Source of the DNA: Candidatus Iainarchaeum sp.
GTDB lineage: Archaea; B1Sed10-29; WALL01; JAGHAM01
Reading direction: 5' to 3'
NCBI GenBank assembly: GCA_021161465.1
Contig: JAGHAM010000019.1
Location: forward strand, 1 to 39,014
DNA length: 39,014 nt
Part shown: piece by piece, positions 17,757-27,138 of the stretch
How positions within the stretch are numbered: the stretch's first letter is position 1
Layout: every line of letters starts with the position of its first letter
Notes under the pieces: model-generated
What the model was told of the DNA's origin: nothing
Database searches by the model: none
Seen by the model: only the letters and a program-made list of their open reading frames with translations
Position numbers and translations under genes: made by a program

Positions 17757-18704
17757 TTAAAGGGAAAAAAGCAAGTCAGGACACCTTAGACCAATAGACA
17801 AGACATCTCTCCTAGTTGTTTTTGTCTTAATCAGGTTATCTATGACTTTCGGATTGCACCTATTGAGTTTTTTCATAACCATATTTATCTTTTCTGGAGG
17901 AAGGTCCCAGAGTTTATCCCTCATGAAAGCTGAAAACCTATAAGCAAATCCAAATTCCTTTTTCAACAGCTTGGCATAGTTTCCACCCGTGCTTAAAGCT
18001 TTCGCAGCTATAATCGAGCTTAGCAAAGCTGGCCTAAGCCCCTCCCCCATGACTGGTGTAGCAGCGCTGAGAGCGTCTCCCACAAAAAGCTTGTTGTCCT
18101 CTTCCGGCTTTTTCATCTCGACAGGGATAACACCAGACTGGACCTGGAGAGGTTTTACACCAGCTCTTTTGTGCAATTCTTTCGCATAGGTTGGGGTTGG
18201 ACTGGTGTGCCAGACACTGATAAATGTTTTCCTCCCATGGGGGTAAATGAAAAAACCATGCTTCATAGAACTGATTTCAACGGTGGGCAGGTCCACGAGC
18301 TGCTTGTCAACCCAAAAACCATAGCAGTAGAAAGCTTTGCTAAACTTCCTCGTGCTGGAGCCCGTGGCAACTATGGTCTTCATTGATTGCACAGGATTAT
18401 CTGTAAATACGGCACCCTCAGATTTAGCCTCCTCCTTTAAAGATTTCATAACTCTAGCCCTATCAAGCAGCAAGAACTTCCCTTTTACTAGTAGCTTGGC
18501 CCCATAAGGGAACTGTTTTATCATCCCTTCTGGATACTTTTCAACTATCACGTTTTTGTCAGGAAGCAGCTTTAAAGTCCTTGGTGGTACAACCCATTCC
18601 GCCTGGGTCACATCACCTTCTTTGACAATCTCTGTCTTGAAACCTCTTCTGGCAAGTTCAGCAGCTGCTTTTAGGCCTGCAGGACCAGCCCCAATTACAA
18701 GCAC
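17757..18704 (-). CDS. FAD-dependent oxidoreductase, geranylgeranyl-reductase superfamily
   Basis: The protein begins with a Rossmann FAD-binding motif (LVIGAGPAGLKAAAELARRG). It ends its second FAD region with LFVGDALSAATPVMGEGLRPAL, the pattern of geranylgeranyl reductase-like flavoproteins, which saturate archaeal lipid chains or related isoprenoids. At about 315 residues it is shorter than typical lipid reductases (about 390-450), and the middle is compact, so the substrate is uncertain. The start is chosen at the GTG at 18704, which shares its G with the stop of the preceding gene (TAGTG) and has AGGGGT six bases upstream. A GTG at 18710 is also possible. It is tightly coupled to the membrane HExxH protein. 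Confidence 0.75.
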   Translation of the reverse strand: MLVIGAGPAGLKAAAELARRGFKTEIVKEGDVTQAEWVVPPRTLKLLPDKNVIVEKYPEGMIKQFPYGAKLLVKGKFLLLDRARVMKSLKEEAKSEGAVFTDNPVQSMKTIVATGSSTRKFSKAFYCYGFWVDKQLVDLPTVEISSMKHGFFIYPHGRKTFISVWHTSPTPTYAKELHKRAGVKPLQVQSGVIPVEMKKPEEDNKLFVGDALSAATPVMGEGLRPALLSSIIAAKALSTGGNYAKLLKKEFGFAYRFSAFMRDKLWDLPPEKINMVMKKLNRCNPKVIDNLIKTKTTRRDVLSIGLRCPDLLFSL

Positions 18705-19252
18705 TACCACACCCCTACCCAGAAGCCAGTGGCAAGGAACAATAGGATGGCCCAAAGCAGCCCAAGACCTTTAACCCGTGAGAAGAACAACATCAGTGAT
18801 GCTAAGAAGGCCATTGGGGCGAATATGGGTATTAAGGTGACCACACAGAATAACCACTTAAGCCAACCTTCCTTAAGCAAAAGCGAATCCAAGTAGAATT
18901 CAAACAGTATCCCCATAGCGTTTCGCGCGTCTTTCTCACTTGGGAAGCAAAACACAGCTATTGAAAATCCTAGCCAGTAAAAGATTAGCATAGTGGCTAA
19001 CCCTAAGCTATCCAGTGCAAACCAATGCTTAAGACCTGTTTGAGCAACCCAGAGTAGCAGAATGGCAGTGAGGCTACCAAACAGGAACGGGGCGAATGAA
19101 ATAAAAAAGCCCCTCCATGGCCCTGTCCTGTGGTGTGTTACACTTCTGAAGCCAATCCGTGTTACCTTTGCTCCAACAAATAAGCATGCCAACATGTGGG
19201 AGAATTCATGGAAAAGCACTCCGGGGAAGAAAGCAAATTCTATCAGGTTCAT
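18704..19252 (-). CDS. Membrane protein with HExxH motif, M50-like putative metalloprotease
   Basis: This 182-residue protein has about four or five hydrophobic segments and a zinc-protease motif HEFSH at residues 15-19, inside the first segment (FPGVLFHEFSHMLACLFVGAK). The layout, with HExxH in the first helix followed by a glycine-containing turn, resembles M50-type site-2 proteases and related DUF families. I do not see a clear NPDG-like second motif. It may therefore be a divergent or non-proteolytic member. The ATG at 19252 lies about 26 bases after an A/T-rich box, consistent with a leaderless start. It overlaps the start of the flavoprotein gene. Confidence 0.6.
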   Translation of the reverse strand: MNLIEFAFFPGVLFHEFSHMLACLFVGAKVTRIGFRSVTHHRTGPWRGFFISFAPFLFGSLTAILLLWVAQTGLKHWFALDSLGLATMLIFYWLGFSIAVFCFPSEKDARNAMGILFEFYLDSLLLKEGWLKWLFCVVTLIPIFAPMAFLASLMLFFSRVKGLGLLWAILLFLATGFWVGVW

Positions 19253-19397
19253 CACAACATCTTTCGGTTAGGAGAAATAAAAAACAATAACCTTTTTATT
19301 CGACAATTAACCCAAAAAAAGGGTTTCAAGGTGGTTATTGTAGGATATCGAATTATGTCGGTTTAGAATATTTAATCTAAAGAATGGTGGTGTTAGA

Positions 19398-21125
19398 ATG
19401 GAAGTAGAGATTTTCAAAAAAACTCCTGAAATGTACAAAGATGCGAATATGCAAAGTTACGAAAAGACCAGAGAGAACTTCAAATGGGAAGATGTTGAAA
19501 AGAACTTCTCCTGGCACAAGACTGGCAAAGTTAACATGGCTTATGAATGCATCGACAGACATGTTGATGAAGGAAGGGGAAATAAGGTTGCCCTGATATA
19601 CGTGAATGGTGAGGAACGAGAAGAGATGACATTCAAGGATATGCAAGCTTTAACGAACAAGTTTGCCAATGTCCTTAAAAATATGGGTGTCAAGAAGGGC
19701 GACAGAGTGTTTATATTCATGCCAAGGAGCCCTCAGTTTTATGTTGCCTTTATGGGAACAATTAAACTTGGTGCTATAGTCGGGCCTTTGTTTGAAGCGT
19801 TCATGAAAGATGCGGTATGTGACAGGCTGCTGGACAGCGGGGCTAAAGTGCTTGTGACTACTCCAGAGCTGGTTGGGAGAGTGCCTAAAGTGGACTTACC
19901 AGAGCTAGAAAAACTAATCATAGTTGGGGACAAAGAGCTTGACGATGATGAGGTCAGTTATGAGGATGAGATGAGCAAGGCATCTGAAGATTTTGATATA
20001 GAGTGGGTTGACAGGGAAACGCCAATGTTACTGCATTATACCTCTGGCTCTACGGGAAAGCCAAAAGGAGTAATCCATGTGCACAATGCAATGATTGGCC
20101 ACTATCTGACAGCAAAATGGGTTCTTGACCTTAAGCCTGATGATGTATATTGGTGCACTGCTGACCCTGGTTGGGTTACGGGAACATCCTATGGAATCTT
20201 TGGGCCGTGGCTCAATGGCGTTGGCAGCTTAATCCGTGGTGGCAGGTTTAGTGTTGATGGATGGTACAAGACTATAGAGGACTATGGTGTTACTGTGTGG
20301 TACAGTGCACCTACAGCATTTAGGCTACTTATGTCGGCTGGCGATGACAAAGTTAAACAGCACAACTTGAGCAGCTTGAGGGCAATTTTCAGTGTCGGTG
20401 AACCTTTGAATCCAGAAGTGATAAGATGGGGGTTGAAGGTATTCAAGCTACCAATTCATGACACCTGGTGGATGACCGAAACAGGGATGCAACTGATATG
20501 CAACTATCTATGTATGGATATAAAGCTTGGTTCCATGGGAAAACCATTCCCCGGTATTGAAGCTGCAATAATAGATGAAGAAGGAAAAGAGCTCCCACCG
20601 AACCAGATTGGACAGCTTGCGATAAAAGCTGGCTGGCCATCAATGACAAGGGGCATATGGAAAAACGAGGAGAAATACCAAAGCTATTTCAAGCTTAAAC
20701 CTTGGTACGTTTCTGGAGACTCCGCCCACATGGATGAAGACGGCTACTTCTGGTTCCATGGCAGGATAGATGATGTGATTATGAGTGCTGGAGAGAGAAT
20801 AGGACCATTTGAAGTTGAATCCAGGCTGGTAGAACACCCAGCAGTTGCAGAAGCGGGCGTTATTGGTAAGCCAGACCCTCTCAGAGGGGAAATAGTCAAA
20901 GCATTTGTAAAGCTAAGGGATGGCTACAAGCCCTCTGACGAGTTGAAGAAAGACATCACAGAATTCGTCAAGACAGGTCTCGCCGCGCATGCAAAACCAA
21001 GAGAGATAGAATTCATTGACAAGCTACCAAAAACCAGAAGCGGGAAGATAATGAGGCGCGTTTTGAAGGCTAAAGAGCTTGGCCTGCCTGTTGGCGATTT
21101 ATCAACCTTGGCGGACGATGAATAA
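19398..21125 (+). CDS. AMP-forming acyl/acetyl-CoA synthetase
   Basis: The 575-residue enzyme activates a carboxylic acid, probably acetate, with ATP to an acyl-adenylate and then the CoA ester. The ANL-superfamily motifs are complete: the P-loop YTSGSTGKPKG (residues 214-224), WWMTETGMQL, WYVSGDSAHMDEDGYFWFHGRIDD, and the catalytic Lys550 in KTRSGKIMRR, the usual site of regulatory acetylation. The tryptophan in TWWMTETG resembles the residue that keeps the acyl pocket small in acetyl-CoA synthetases. The length is closer to the Bacillus AcsA type than to the 650-residue Acs. The start ATG has GGTGGTG upstream. It is monocistronic, with a hairpin right after the stop. Confidence 0.92.
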   Translation: MEVEIFKKTPEMYKDANMQSYEKTRENFKWEDVEKNFSWHKTGKVNMAYECIDRHVDEGRGNKVALIYVNGEEREEMTFKDMQALTNKFANVLKNMGVKKGDRVFIFMPRSPQFYVAFMGTIKLGAIVGPLFEAFMKDAVCDRLLDSGAKVLVTTPELVGRVPKVDLPELEKLIIVGDKELDDDEVSYEDEMSKASEDFDIEWVDRETPMLLHYTSGSTGKPKGVIHVHNAMIGHYLTAKWVLDLKPDDVYWCTADPGWVTGTSYGIFGPWLNGVGSLIRGGRFSVDGWYKTIEDYGVTVWYSAPTAFRLLMSAGDDKVKQHNLSSLRAIFSVGEPLNPEVIRWGLKVFKLPIHDTWWMTETGMQLICNYLCMDIKLGSMGKPFPGIEAAIIDEEGKELPPNQIGQLAIKAGWPSMTRGIWKNEEKYQSYFKLKPWYVSGDSAHMDEDGYFWFHGRIDDVIMSAGERIGPFEVESRLVEHPAVAEAGVIGKPDPLRGEIVKAFVKLRDGYKPSDELKKDITEFVKTGLAAHAKPREIEFIDKLPKTRSGKIMRRVLKAKELGLPVGDLSTLADDE

Positions 21126-21139
21126 GTACAAGCAATACC

Positions 21140-21161
21140 TGGTGCCAGCAACCTGGCACCA
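21140..21161 (+). terminator. Hairpin downstream of the acyl-CoA synthetase
   Basis: TGGTGCCAG (21140-21148) and CTGGCACCA (21153-21161) form a perfect 9-bp stem with a CAAC loop, 14 bases after the stop. No T-run follows directly, so it may stabilise the 3' end rather than terminate. Confidence 0.6.
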
Positions 21162-21283
21162 CCATCACTTATTCTCATCAGACAATCCTTACTGCTTGGT
21201 TTTATACTCGAATGAACAAATACATCACCCTCACTTATTTTTAGCGAACGATAATCTTTTATATATCCATAACCTATTTTTTT

Positions 21284-22081
21284 GTGGTGAGTATTGTGGA
21301 TGGTCTAGGTGCTATCATATCCCTTCTTTTATTCTTTGGTCTTCCAGTGGGATTTTTTGTCTTTATCTATCTCTTAAGTGGAATAAAAGTGATAATGCAA
21401 TATGAGAAGGGAATTAAATTTACTTTGGGTCATTATTCAGGATTGATGCATCCTGGCTTGAATTATGTTATCCCCATATTCCAGAGCTGGATTAAGGTTG
21501 ATACAAGAGTTGTGACTGAGGATATACCTGGTCAGAATGTGATGACAAAGGATAATATCCCCGTAAATATAAACGCTGTCGTTTATTTTAGGGTAGTTGA
21601 CCCAGAGAGGGCAGTGCTTAATGTTGCGGATTACCATTATGCTATTTCGAAGTATGCTCAGACCTCATTGAGAAATGTGACTGGAGAAGTTGAGATGGAT
21701 GAACTCCTGACCAAGAGGCAAGAAATCTCGAAGAGACTTGAGAAAATACTGGATAACGCAGCTAAGGATTGGGGCCTTGATGTAACCATGATAGAGCTCC
21801 AGGACATTGACCTACCGCCTCAGCTTAAACGTGTTATGGCGAGGCAGGCCGAAGCAGAAAGGGAGAAAAGAGCAATCATAATTAGAGCCAAGGGGGAACT
21901 TCAAGCAGCGTATAACCTAGCAGAGGCTGCAAAGAAGTTTGCAATTTCAAAGCCATCTTTGTATTTGAGGACTTTAGAAACCATAAACAAGCTCTCACCT
22001 GAGCAGTCAAACACGGAGATATATGCGATTCCAGTGGAGGTTTTAAGAATGTTTGAGAAACTGGGAGGGAAGGGTGATTGA
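21284..22081 (+). CDS. SPFH-domain (stomatin/prohibitin-like) membrane protein 1
   Basis: The 265-residue protein has one N-terminal membrane segment (IISLLLFFGLPVGFFVFIYLL). The SPFH domain follows (MQYEKGIKFTLGHYSGLMHPGLNYVIPIFQ, DVMTKDN-type loop, VVYFRVVDPERAV), then a charged coiled-coil stretch (QAEAEREKRAIIIRAKGELQAA). Stomatin-like proteins form oligomeric membrane scaffolds. The usual partner, an NfeD-type protease, is not next to it. GTG codons at 21284 and 21287 both fit a TATA box (TTTATATATC) about 26 bases upstream. One base separates it from a close paralogue. Confidence 0.9.
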   Translation: MVSIVDGLGAIISLLLFFGLPVGFFVFIYLLSGIKVIMQYEKGIKFTLGHYSGLMHPGLNYVIPIFQSWIKVDTRVVTEDIPGQNVMTKDNIPVNINAVVYFRVVDPERAVLNVADYHYAISKYAQTSLRNVTGEVEMDELLTKRQEISKRLEKILDNAAKDWGLDVTMIELQDIDLPPQLKRVMARQAEAEREKRAIIIRAKGELQAAYNLAEAAKKFAISKPSLYLRTLETINKLSPEQSNTEIYAIPVEVLRMFEKLGGKGD

Positions 22082-22082
22082 C

Positions 22083-22871
22083 ATGTGGGACATAATATTA
22101 TCACTCATTAGTTTTATTGCATTTATTGTTGGCCCAATTGTCATACTTATACTACTGGCTAGCATTAAGGTGGTCTATGAGTTTGAAAGGGGGGTTAAAT
22201 TCACGCTTGGTAAATATTCCGGGTTGATGAACCCCGGTGTAAATCTAATAATACCTATACTGCAAAGTTGGAGGCGCATTGATTTAAGGGTTCAGACAAT
22301 TGATATCCCACCACAGGATGTAATGACAAAGGATAATGTCCCAGCTTCTGTTGACGCTGTTGTCTATTTTAGGGTTAAGGACCCTGAGAAGGCTGTAATC
22401 AATGTTAGGGAATACACTTATGCTATCTCAAAGTATGCTCAAACATCATTGAGAAAGGTTGCTGGAGAGGTTGAACTTGATGATATGCTTTCAAAGAGAG
22501 AGGAGATAGCTGAGAGGCTGAGAGATATCGTTGACGTTGGAACTGACCCCTGGGGGCTTGATGTAACTACGATTGAACTTCAGGATATAAAGTTACCAGA
22601 AAATCTAAAACGTGCCTTTGCAAGGCAAGCTGAAGCAGAGAGAGAAAAGAGAGCGGCTATAAAGAGAAGCGAAGGTGAGAATGAGGCTGCAAATGACTTG
22701 GTTAAAGCTTCAGAACTGCTTACCAGCAACCCAGGTGCTTTGCATCTCAGGACATTAGCTACCTTAAATGATGTAGCAAGTGACAATACTAATACAGTGA
22801 AGTTCTTTATTCCTGTTGAGGCAGCTGAAACTTACGAGGAAGAATTGAAGGGCATAAAGAAGAGCAAGTAG
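22083..22871 (+). CDS. SPFH-domain (stomatin/prohibitin-like) membrane protein 2
   Basis: This 262-residue tandem paralogue of the preceding gene shares long identical stretches such as KFTLG-YSGLM-PG, DAVVYFRV, YAISKYAQTSLR and ARQAEAEREKR. The two clearly arose by duplication and probably form a hetero-oligomer. The N-terminal helix (IILSLISFIAFIVGPIVILILL) anchors it. The C-terminal region differs more, ending in a lysine-rich tail. The ATG at 22083 follows the upstream stop by one base, with GGAGGGAAGGG before it inside the first gene, so the two are translationally coupled. An upstream in-frame ATG at 22053 is less likely. Confidence 0.9.
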   Translation: MWDIILSLISFIAFIVGPIVILILLASIKVVYEFERGVKFTLGKYSGLMNPGVNLIIPILQSWRRIDLRVQTIDIPPQDVMTKDNVPASVDAVVYFRVKDPEKAVINVREYTYAISKYAQTSLRKVAGEVELDDMLSKREEIAERLRDIVDVGTDPWGLDVTTIELQDIKLPENLKRAFARQAEAEREKRAAIKRSEGENEAANDLVKASELLTSNPGALHLRTLATLNDVASDNTNTVKFFIPVEAAETYEEELKGIKKSK

Positions 22872-23000
22872 TGGGTTCGTGAGAGTCAGAACAAGAGAAG
22901 TATAGAGTATTTGTAATTTTGGTCTGCATTGGGATATTGTTTGATGTAGTTTGTTAGGTTTCTAGTAGTAGCGTTGCCAAGCTCATAGTTAATCGCCGGA

Positions 23001-25142
23001 TTATTTGCGCCTCCTTTTTCCACGCTTTTTTCGGTGTTTTTGATTTCTTATGTGTAATATGGTCCCGATTGCAACCAGGCAAATGAAGATGAGTGAGAGC
23101 GCCAGAACTAACATTAGGTCTTCAATGCCAAACCATGAGGCTGGCCTAGGGGATTCAGGTATCTTAATGGTGGTTTCTTTTGTGTAAGCATTGCCAAGAA
23201 TATCATTCCATTTCAAAATGAGTTTATGCTCTCCTGGTGCGAGAGTCACTCCATGGTTGCTTTCATTTGTCTTATTAACGAATCCAACAGAGAGGTTGAC
23301 TACAGTAGGAGTCGTTATGAAGTTTATGTGTGTGATAAGGCTTCCATTAATCCTCTCAAACTGTAATGAACCAATTTTTGCAATGGCTGCTGGCAAAACT
23401 TTTATTGTATCCGAACTTATACTCACATCTCCGTCTGAAACCACAAATTGAATTGGCTTGTTTCCAGCATTGTTTGCTATAAATCTAAACGAAGCTACAT
23501 TTGTTTTATCCAATTCTAGGTAGGTTGTTTTGGTTTGGTTTTCGAAAATAGCAGATAACTTAATGCGTTTGGATGAGTTTTTCAGCATAACTGCAATGGT
23601 GAAATTCCTACCCGCTATGACAGCATCCGGTTTGATAATCTTTTGTACATAGTCCTCAGATGTGCCTGCAACAAAAAATTTTGCTACTGTAGTATTTCCC
23701 TCTGAGGAGTAAGCTATTACCTCATTTTCCCCCAACATATCTGCCTTGAAAGAGAACGAGGCCCTTGAGTCTATTGTGCTTTTTTCTTTTGTGTAATCTC
23801 CAACTATTATGCCTACTTTGGATGACTCTGGCGCAAACACACTAACGGTTTGCTCACCACCCAGCTCAACAACTGGCTTTTCAACCGAAACAAATATACT
23901 TGGTGAGTGATAACTATTCATGACGCTTAGGGGCACTACCCTCTCCTTTAGATAATTTGAATTTAAAGTCAATGGACAGGTGTATCTCATATTAGTTTGC
24001 AACAGGGGATTCGAGCTTACAATCCAGCTTACAATATTCGTTTTTCCAGGCTCTAAAATCAAATATTTTTCCTGCGAACTAACATTAACTATTCTTAAAG
24101 TTGAAAGGCAAGGCATCAAACTGACATCCACTACTCTGTAGTCATTAGATTCCATAGATAACAGAACAACAGTCTTGTCACCAAACCCTATTGCAGTTGA
24201 AGCTGCTTTTATGTCATAGCTGTCCAACTTTGGACTGACCTCCACAACACCTGCAGTTACGCCTGTTCCATTTGCATTTAGGAGCGAACCACTGGGCCAT
24301 TCTATCCTAGAGTTCATAGTTGCATTTGCCCTAACCTCATTTGATAGCTTTTCTTCAGCTGATGAGTAAAATGATATATGGGTTGCATCTAAGTTGCCTA
24401 CTTCAAGCCATGTTGGATCAACTGGAACCCATTTACCTAAATACACTTCATTCCATGAGTGACCCAGCCACCCAAAAGAACCATAAGCCTTACCCAACAC
24501 ATACCTCGTAGGGTATCCAAGCGAACGTGCAAGGGCAGTAAACAAGTTTGAGTGCTCCACACAGAGCCCTCGTTTATTTCTGAGAACCCACAGTGCGTCT
24601 TTGTCTGCCCCAAGCATACTGTAATCATATTTCACATTATTCGAAACCCATATAGCAAGCTTTGCGATTTTCTCAAAATCCGTTGTAGCGCCCCTGGTTA
24701 TATCCTCTGCTGCTTCCTTAATCTCAGTCGAGTTGCTCTGGGCCTTTTCCGTGGGCAACAGGTATTTGTTTAATTCGGGTGGGATATCATATGATTTTGG
24801 GAGACTCTTTGTAGTTCTTTCAAAGACCTTAACATTCGTGCTGTATGAGTATTCAAAGGGATTGGGCGGATTTTTAACATTTATGACTAGGAACTTATTC
24901 CCGTCAGAATCAGTTACGTTTCCCTCAAGCGTGGTTTCTTGGTATGGTTTTTTCTGTGGGATGGTTAGGTTTATTTCAAGGCTATACCAATTTCCGTTTA
25001 TGACCATTATCTTTCCTTTGTTTGTATAGGTACCACTGAGCTTACTTACAAGCTTTGGGTTTCCTATCTCTTGTGACACAACAAGGGGGACAAGAAATAA
25101 AGAAAACAATAAGGCATAACAAAACACCTGAAACAACTTCAT
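23001..25142 (-). CDS. Secreted/membrane-anchored transglutaminase-like protein
   Basis: This 713-residue protein has an N-terminal signal peptide (FQVFCYALLFSLFLVPLVVSQ) and a C-terminal membrane helix (LMLVLALSLIFICLVAIGTI) with a very basic tail, so the bulk is outside the cell. A transglutaminase-like fold spans about residues 140-260. Its triad is visible: Cys194 in RGLCVEHSNLFTALARSLGYP, His228 in GHSWNEVYLGKW, and Asp242 in VPVDPTW. Archaeal members are thought to act as proteases or to modify surface proteins. The remaining 450 residues look like beta-sandwich repeats. Two ATGs (25151 and 25142) are possible. I prefer 25142, which begins a normal signal peptide and lies about 26 bases from a TATA-like box. 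Confidence 0.85.
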   Translation of the reverse strand: MKLFQVFCYALLFSLFLVPLVVSQEIGNPKLVSKLSGTYTNKGKIMVINGNWYSLEINLTIPQKKPYQETTLEGNVTDSDGNKFLVINVKNPPNPFEYSYSTNVKVFERTTKSLPKSYDIPPELNKYLLPTEKAQSNSTEIKEAAEDITRGATTDFEKIAKLAIWVSNNVKYDYSMLGADKDALWVLRNKRGLCVEHSNLFTALARSLGYPTRYVLGKAYGSFGWLGHSWNEVYLGKWVPVDPTWLEVGNLDATHISFYSSAEEKLSNEVRANATMNSRIEWPSGSLLNANGTGVTAGVVEVSPKLDSYDIKAASTAIGFGDKTVVLLSMESNDYRVVDVSLMPCLSTLRIVNVSSQEKYLILEPGKTNIVSWIVSSNPLLQTNMRYTCPLTLNSNYLKERVVPLSVMNSYHSPSIFVSVEKPVVELGGEQTVSVFAPESSKVGIIVGDYTKEKSTIDSRASFSFKADMLGENEVIAYSSEGNTTVAKFFVAGTSEDYVQKIIKPDAVIAGRNFTIAVMLKNSSKRIKLSAIFENQTKTTYLELDKTNVASFRFIANNAGNKPIQFVVSDGDVSISSDTIKVLPAAIAKIGSLQFERINGSLITHINFITTPTVVNLSVGFVNKTNESNHGVTLAPGEHKLILKWNDILGNAYTKETTIKIPESPRPASWFGIEDLMLVLALSLIFICLVAIGTILHIRNQKHRKKRGKRRRK

Positions 25143-25291
25143 AACTGACATTTATCATAAAAAATATTTAATGATTTGGGTATGGCAGACAGGAAAGACA
25201 AATAGGATAACAACATGTAGGGGATACCAGTTGGTCTAACATGCACTAAAATCGGATGGGTTGTGTTCTTTCTGTTGAATAAAAGAAGGGG

Positions 25292-25312
25292 GTTGGTGGC
25301 TAGGCCACCAAC
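25292..25312 (-). terminator. Terminator hairpin of the thermosome gene
   Basis: GTTGGTGGC (25292-25300) and GCCACCAAC (25304-25312) form a perfect 9-bp stem with a 3-base loop, four bases beyond the thermosome stop. On the minus strand it is followed by a pyrimidine-rich run (CCCCCTTCTTTT). Confidence 0.65.
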
Positions 25313-25316
25313 GGTT

Positions 25317-26972
25317 TTAGTATCCCGGCATGCCTCCAGCTCCAGGCATACCACCTGGCATTCCTCCGCCTTCTTTGCCTTTGCTTGAAGCTGCAATGAT
25401 GTCATCTATCCTCAAAATCATCTCAGCAACTTCACTTGCACTGGCGATAGCCTGTTCCTTTATTCTGGTAGGCTCAAGGACCTTTAGCTTCTCCATATCA
25501 GCTGCCTTTGCTTTGAGCACGTCCACACCGTAGGTCTTGTTGCCCTGTTGATGTTTTGCCTTTAAATCAACAAGAGTATCTATCGGGTCCATTCCAGTAC
25601 TCTCTGCAAGTGTCCTTGGTATTACCTCTATGGCTTTAGCGAAGTTCATTATAGCTAGCTGTTCCCTTCCGCCTATGGTCTTGGCATAGTCTTCCAGTTC
25701 CAGGGATAGTTCAGTCTCTATGCAGCCGCCACCAAGGACAACTTTTCCGTCCTCTAAGGTGGATGCTACGACTCCAATTGCATCATCAATGGACCTTTCC
25801 GCTTCATCGACTACGTGCTCTGTGCCTCCTCTAATAAGAATAGTTACTGCCTTTGGTTCCTTACAATCCTCTATGAAAACCATATTTTCGCCTGCGATTT
25901 TCTTTTCCTCTATTCTGCCTGCCTCTCCGAGATCTGTGCTGCTTAGGTCCTTTATACTTGTGATTACCTTTGCCCCAGTTGCCTTCGACAATTTTTCCAT
26001 GTCTGATTTCTTAACTCTCCTAACTGCAAATATGCCCTCCTTTGCTAGGAAGTGCTGGGCCAAGTCGTCTATTCCCTTCTGGCAGAATATTACATTAGCT
26101 CCTGTTGATTTTATGTGTTCTACCATGTCCTTCAGCATCTTTTCTTCCTGCTCGAGGAACCCTTGCAGTTGCTCTGGTGATGTTATCCTGATTTCAGCGT
26201 TTGTTTCTGTTTCCTTTACTTCCAAAGCCGCGTCCAGCAACCCTATTTTAGCGTTCTTCACTAATTTTGGCATTCCAGAGTGGACTCTTTCCTTGTCTAT
26301 CACAATACCATTTATCAGTTCAGTGTCAAGGACATCTCCACCTTGTTTCTTCTCAACCTTGATGTAGTCTTTGTCAATGATGAGTTTGCCGTTTCTGGTT
26401 TCTGCTACCTGTTTGACTGCCTTTACAACTATTTCAGCGAACTTCTCGCCACCTCTAGCTGCACCCTTTCCAGTAAGGGATATCTTCGCTATTTGCTTAA
26501 GTTTCTCATCATCCTCTGGCGATACCTTAATAGAATTTTTGTTTAGTATCTCTATACATTTGTCAGAGGCCATTGAGTACCCCCTCACTATCAAGCTAGG
26601 GTGTATCTTCTGGTCTAACATTTCTTCTGCATTCTTTAGAAGCTCTCCAGCGATAACAACGGCAGTTGTGGTGCCGTCTCCTACTTCTTCATCCTGTGTC
26701 TTTGCAACCTCCACCATCATCTTCCCAGCTGGATGCTCTATGTTCATCTCATCCAGTATGGTTGCACCGTCGTTTGTTATCACTATATCTCCCAAATCAT
26801 CCACCAACATCTTGTCCATACCTTTTGGACCAAGAGTTGTTCTGATAGCGCTTGCAACCGCGCGAGCTACAGAGATATTCGTTCTTTGTGCATCTCTACC
26901 TAAAAGTCTTTGTGCCCCCTCGGGCAACACAAGTATTGGTTGTCCTCCTAATTGTCCTCCTAATTGAGCCAT
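25317..26972 (-). CDS. thsA: Thermosome subunit (group II chaperonin)
   Basis: This ATP-driven folding chamber subunit is related to eukaryotic CCT. The 551 residues match the family. Visible are the N-terminal [19 protein letters not shown], the nucleotide motif [13 protein letters not shown], the catalytic-loop [15 protein letters not shown] (ATPase Asp), the apical domain in the middle, and a glycine/methionine tail ([17 protein letters not shown]). The start is preceded by AAAGGAGGTAA. Only one subunit gene is present here, so the ring could be homo-oligomeric unless others lie elsewhere. The C-terminal GGM tail projects into the chamber. It is heat-inducible in many archaea. The promoter sits at 27050-27060. 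Confidence 0.98.
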   Translation of the reverse strand: MAQLGGQLGGQPILVLPEGAQRLLGRDAQRTNISVARAVASAIRTTLGPKGMDKMLVDDLGDIVITNDGATILDEMNIEHPAGKMMVEVAKTQDEEVGDGTTTAVVIAGELLKNAEEMLDQKIHPSLIVRGYSMASDKCIEILNKNSIKVSPEDDEKLKQIAKISLTGKGAARGGEKFAEIVVKAVKQVAETRNGKLIIDKDYIKVEKKQGGDVLDTELINGIVIDKERVHSGMPKLVKNAKIGLLDAALEVKETETNAEIRITSPEQLQGFLEQEEKMLKDMVEHIKSTGANVIFCQKGIDDLAQHFLAKEGIFAVRRVKKSDMEKLSKATGAKVITSIKDLSSTDLGEAGRIEEKKIAGENMVFIEDCKEPKAVTILIRGGTEHVVDEAERSIDDAIGVVASTLEDGKVVLGGGCIETELSLELEDYAKTIGGREQLAIMNFAKAIEVIPRTLAESTGMDPIDTLVDLKAKHQQGNKTYGVDVLKAKAADMEKLKVLEPTRIKEQAIASASEVAEMILRIDDIIAASSKGKEGGGMPGGMPGAGGMPGY

Positions 26973-27049
26973 TTTAAATTACCTCCTTTAATTTTTTAAG
27001 CATTAATCTCAGAAGAGAAAAACACGCTTGTAGTTTTGTTAAAAACCCT

Positions 27050-27060
27050 CTTTATATACC
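27050..27060 (-). promoter_or_regulatory. TATA box of the thermosome gene
   Basis: Minus-strand GTATATAAAGA with an upstream AAGGGG lies about 80 bases before the ATG. It predicts a transcript start near 27030 and a leader of about 58 bases, longer than for most genes here. Confidence 0.55.
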
Positions 27061-27138
27061 CCTTATTTTTGATGGATATCCAGTTCACAGTTTGACTAAT
27101 GGCAAAGATACTAATAAGGAGGATAACTAAAACTAGTT

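Noticed and set aside
25720-26967. Long plus-strand frames of 198-215 residues
   Set aside because: They are antisense shadows of the thermosome gene, Ser/Phe-rich with no motifs.
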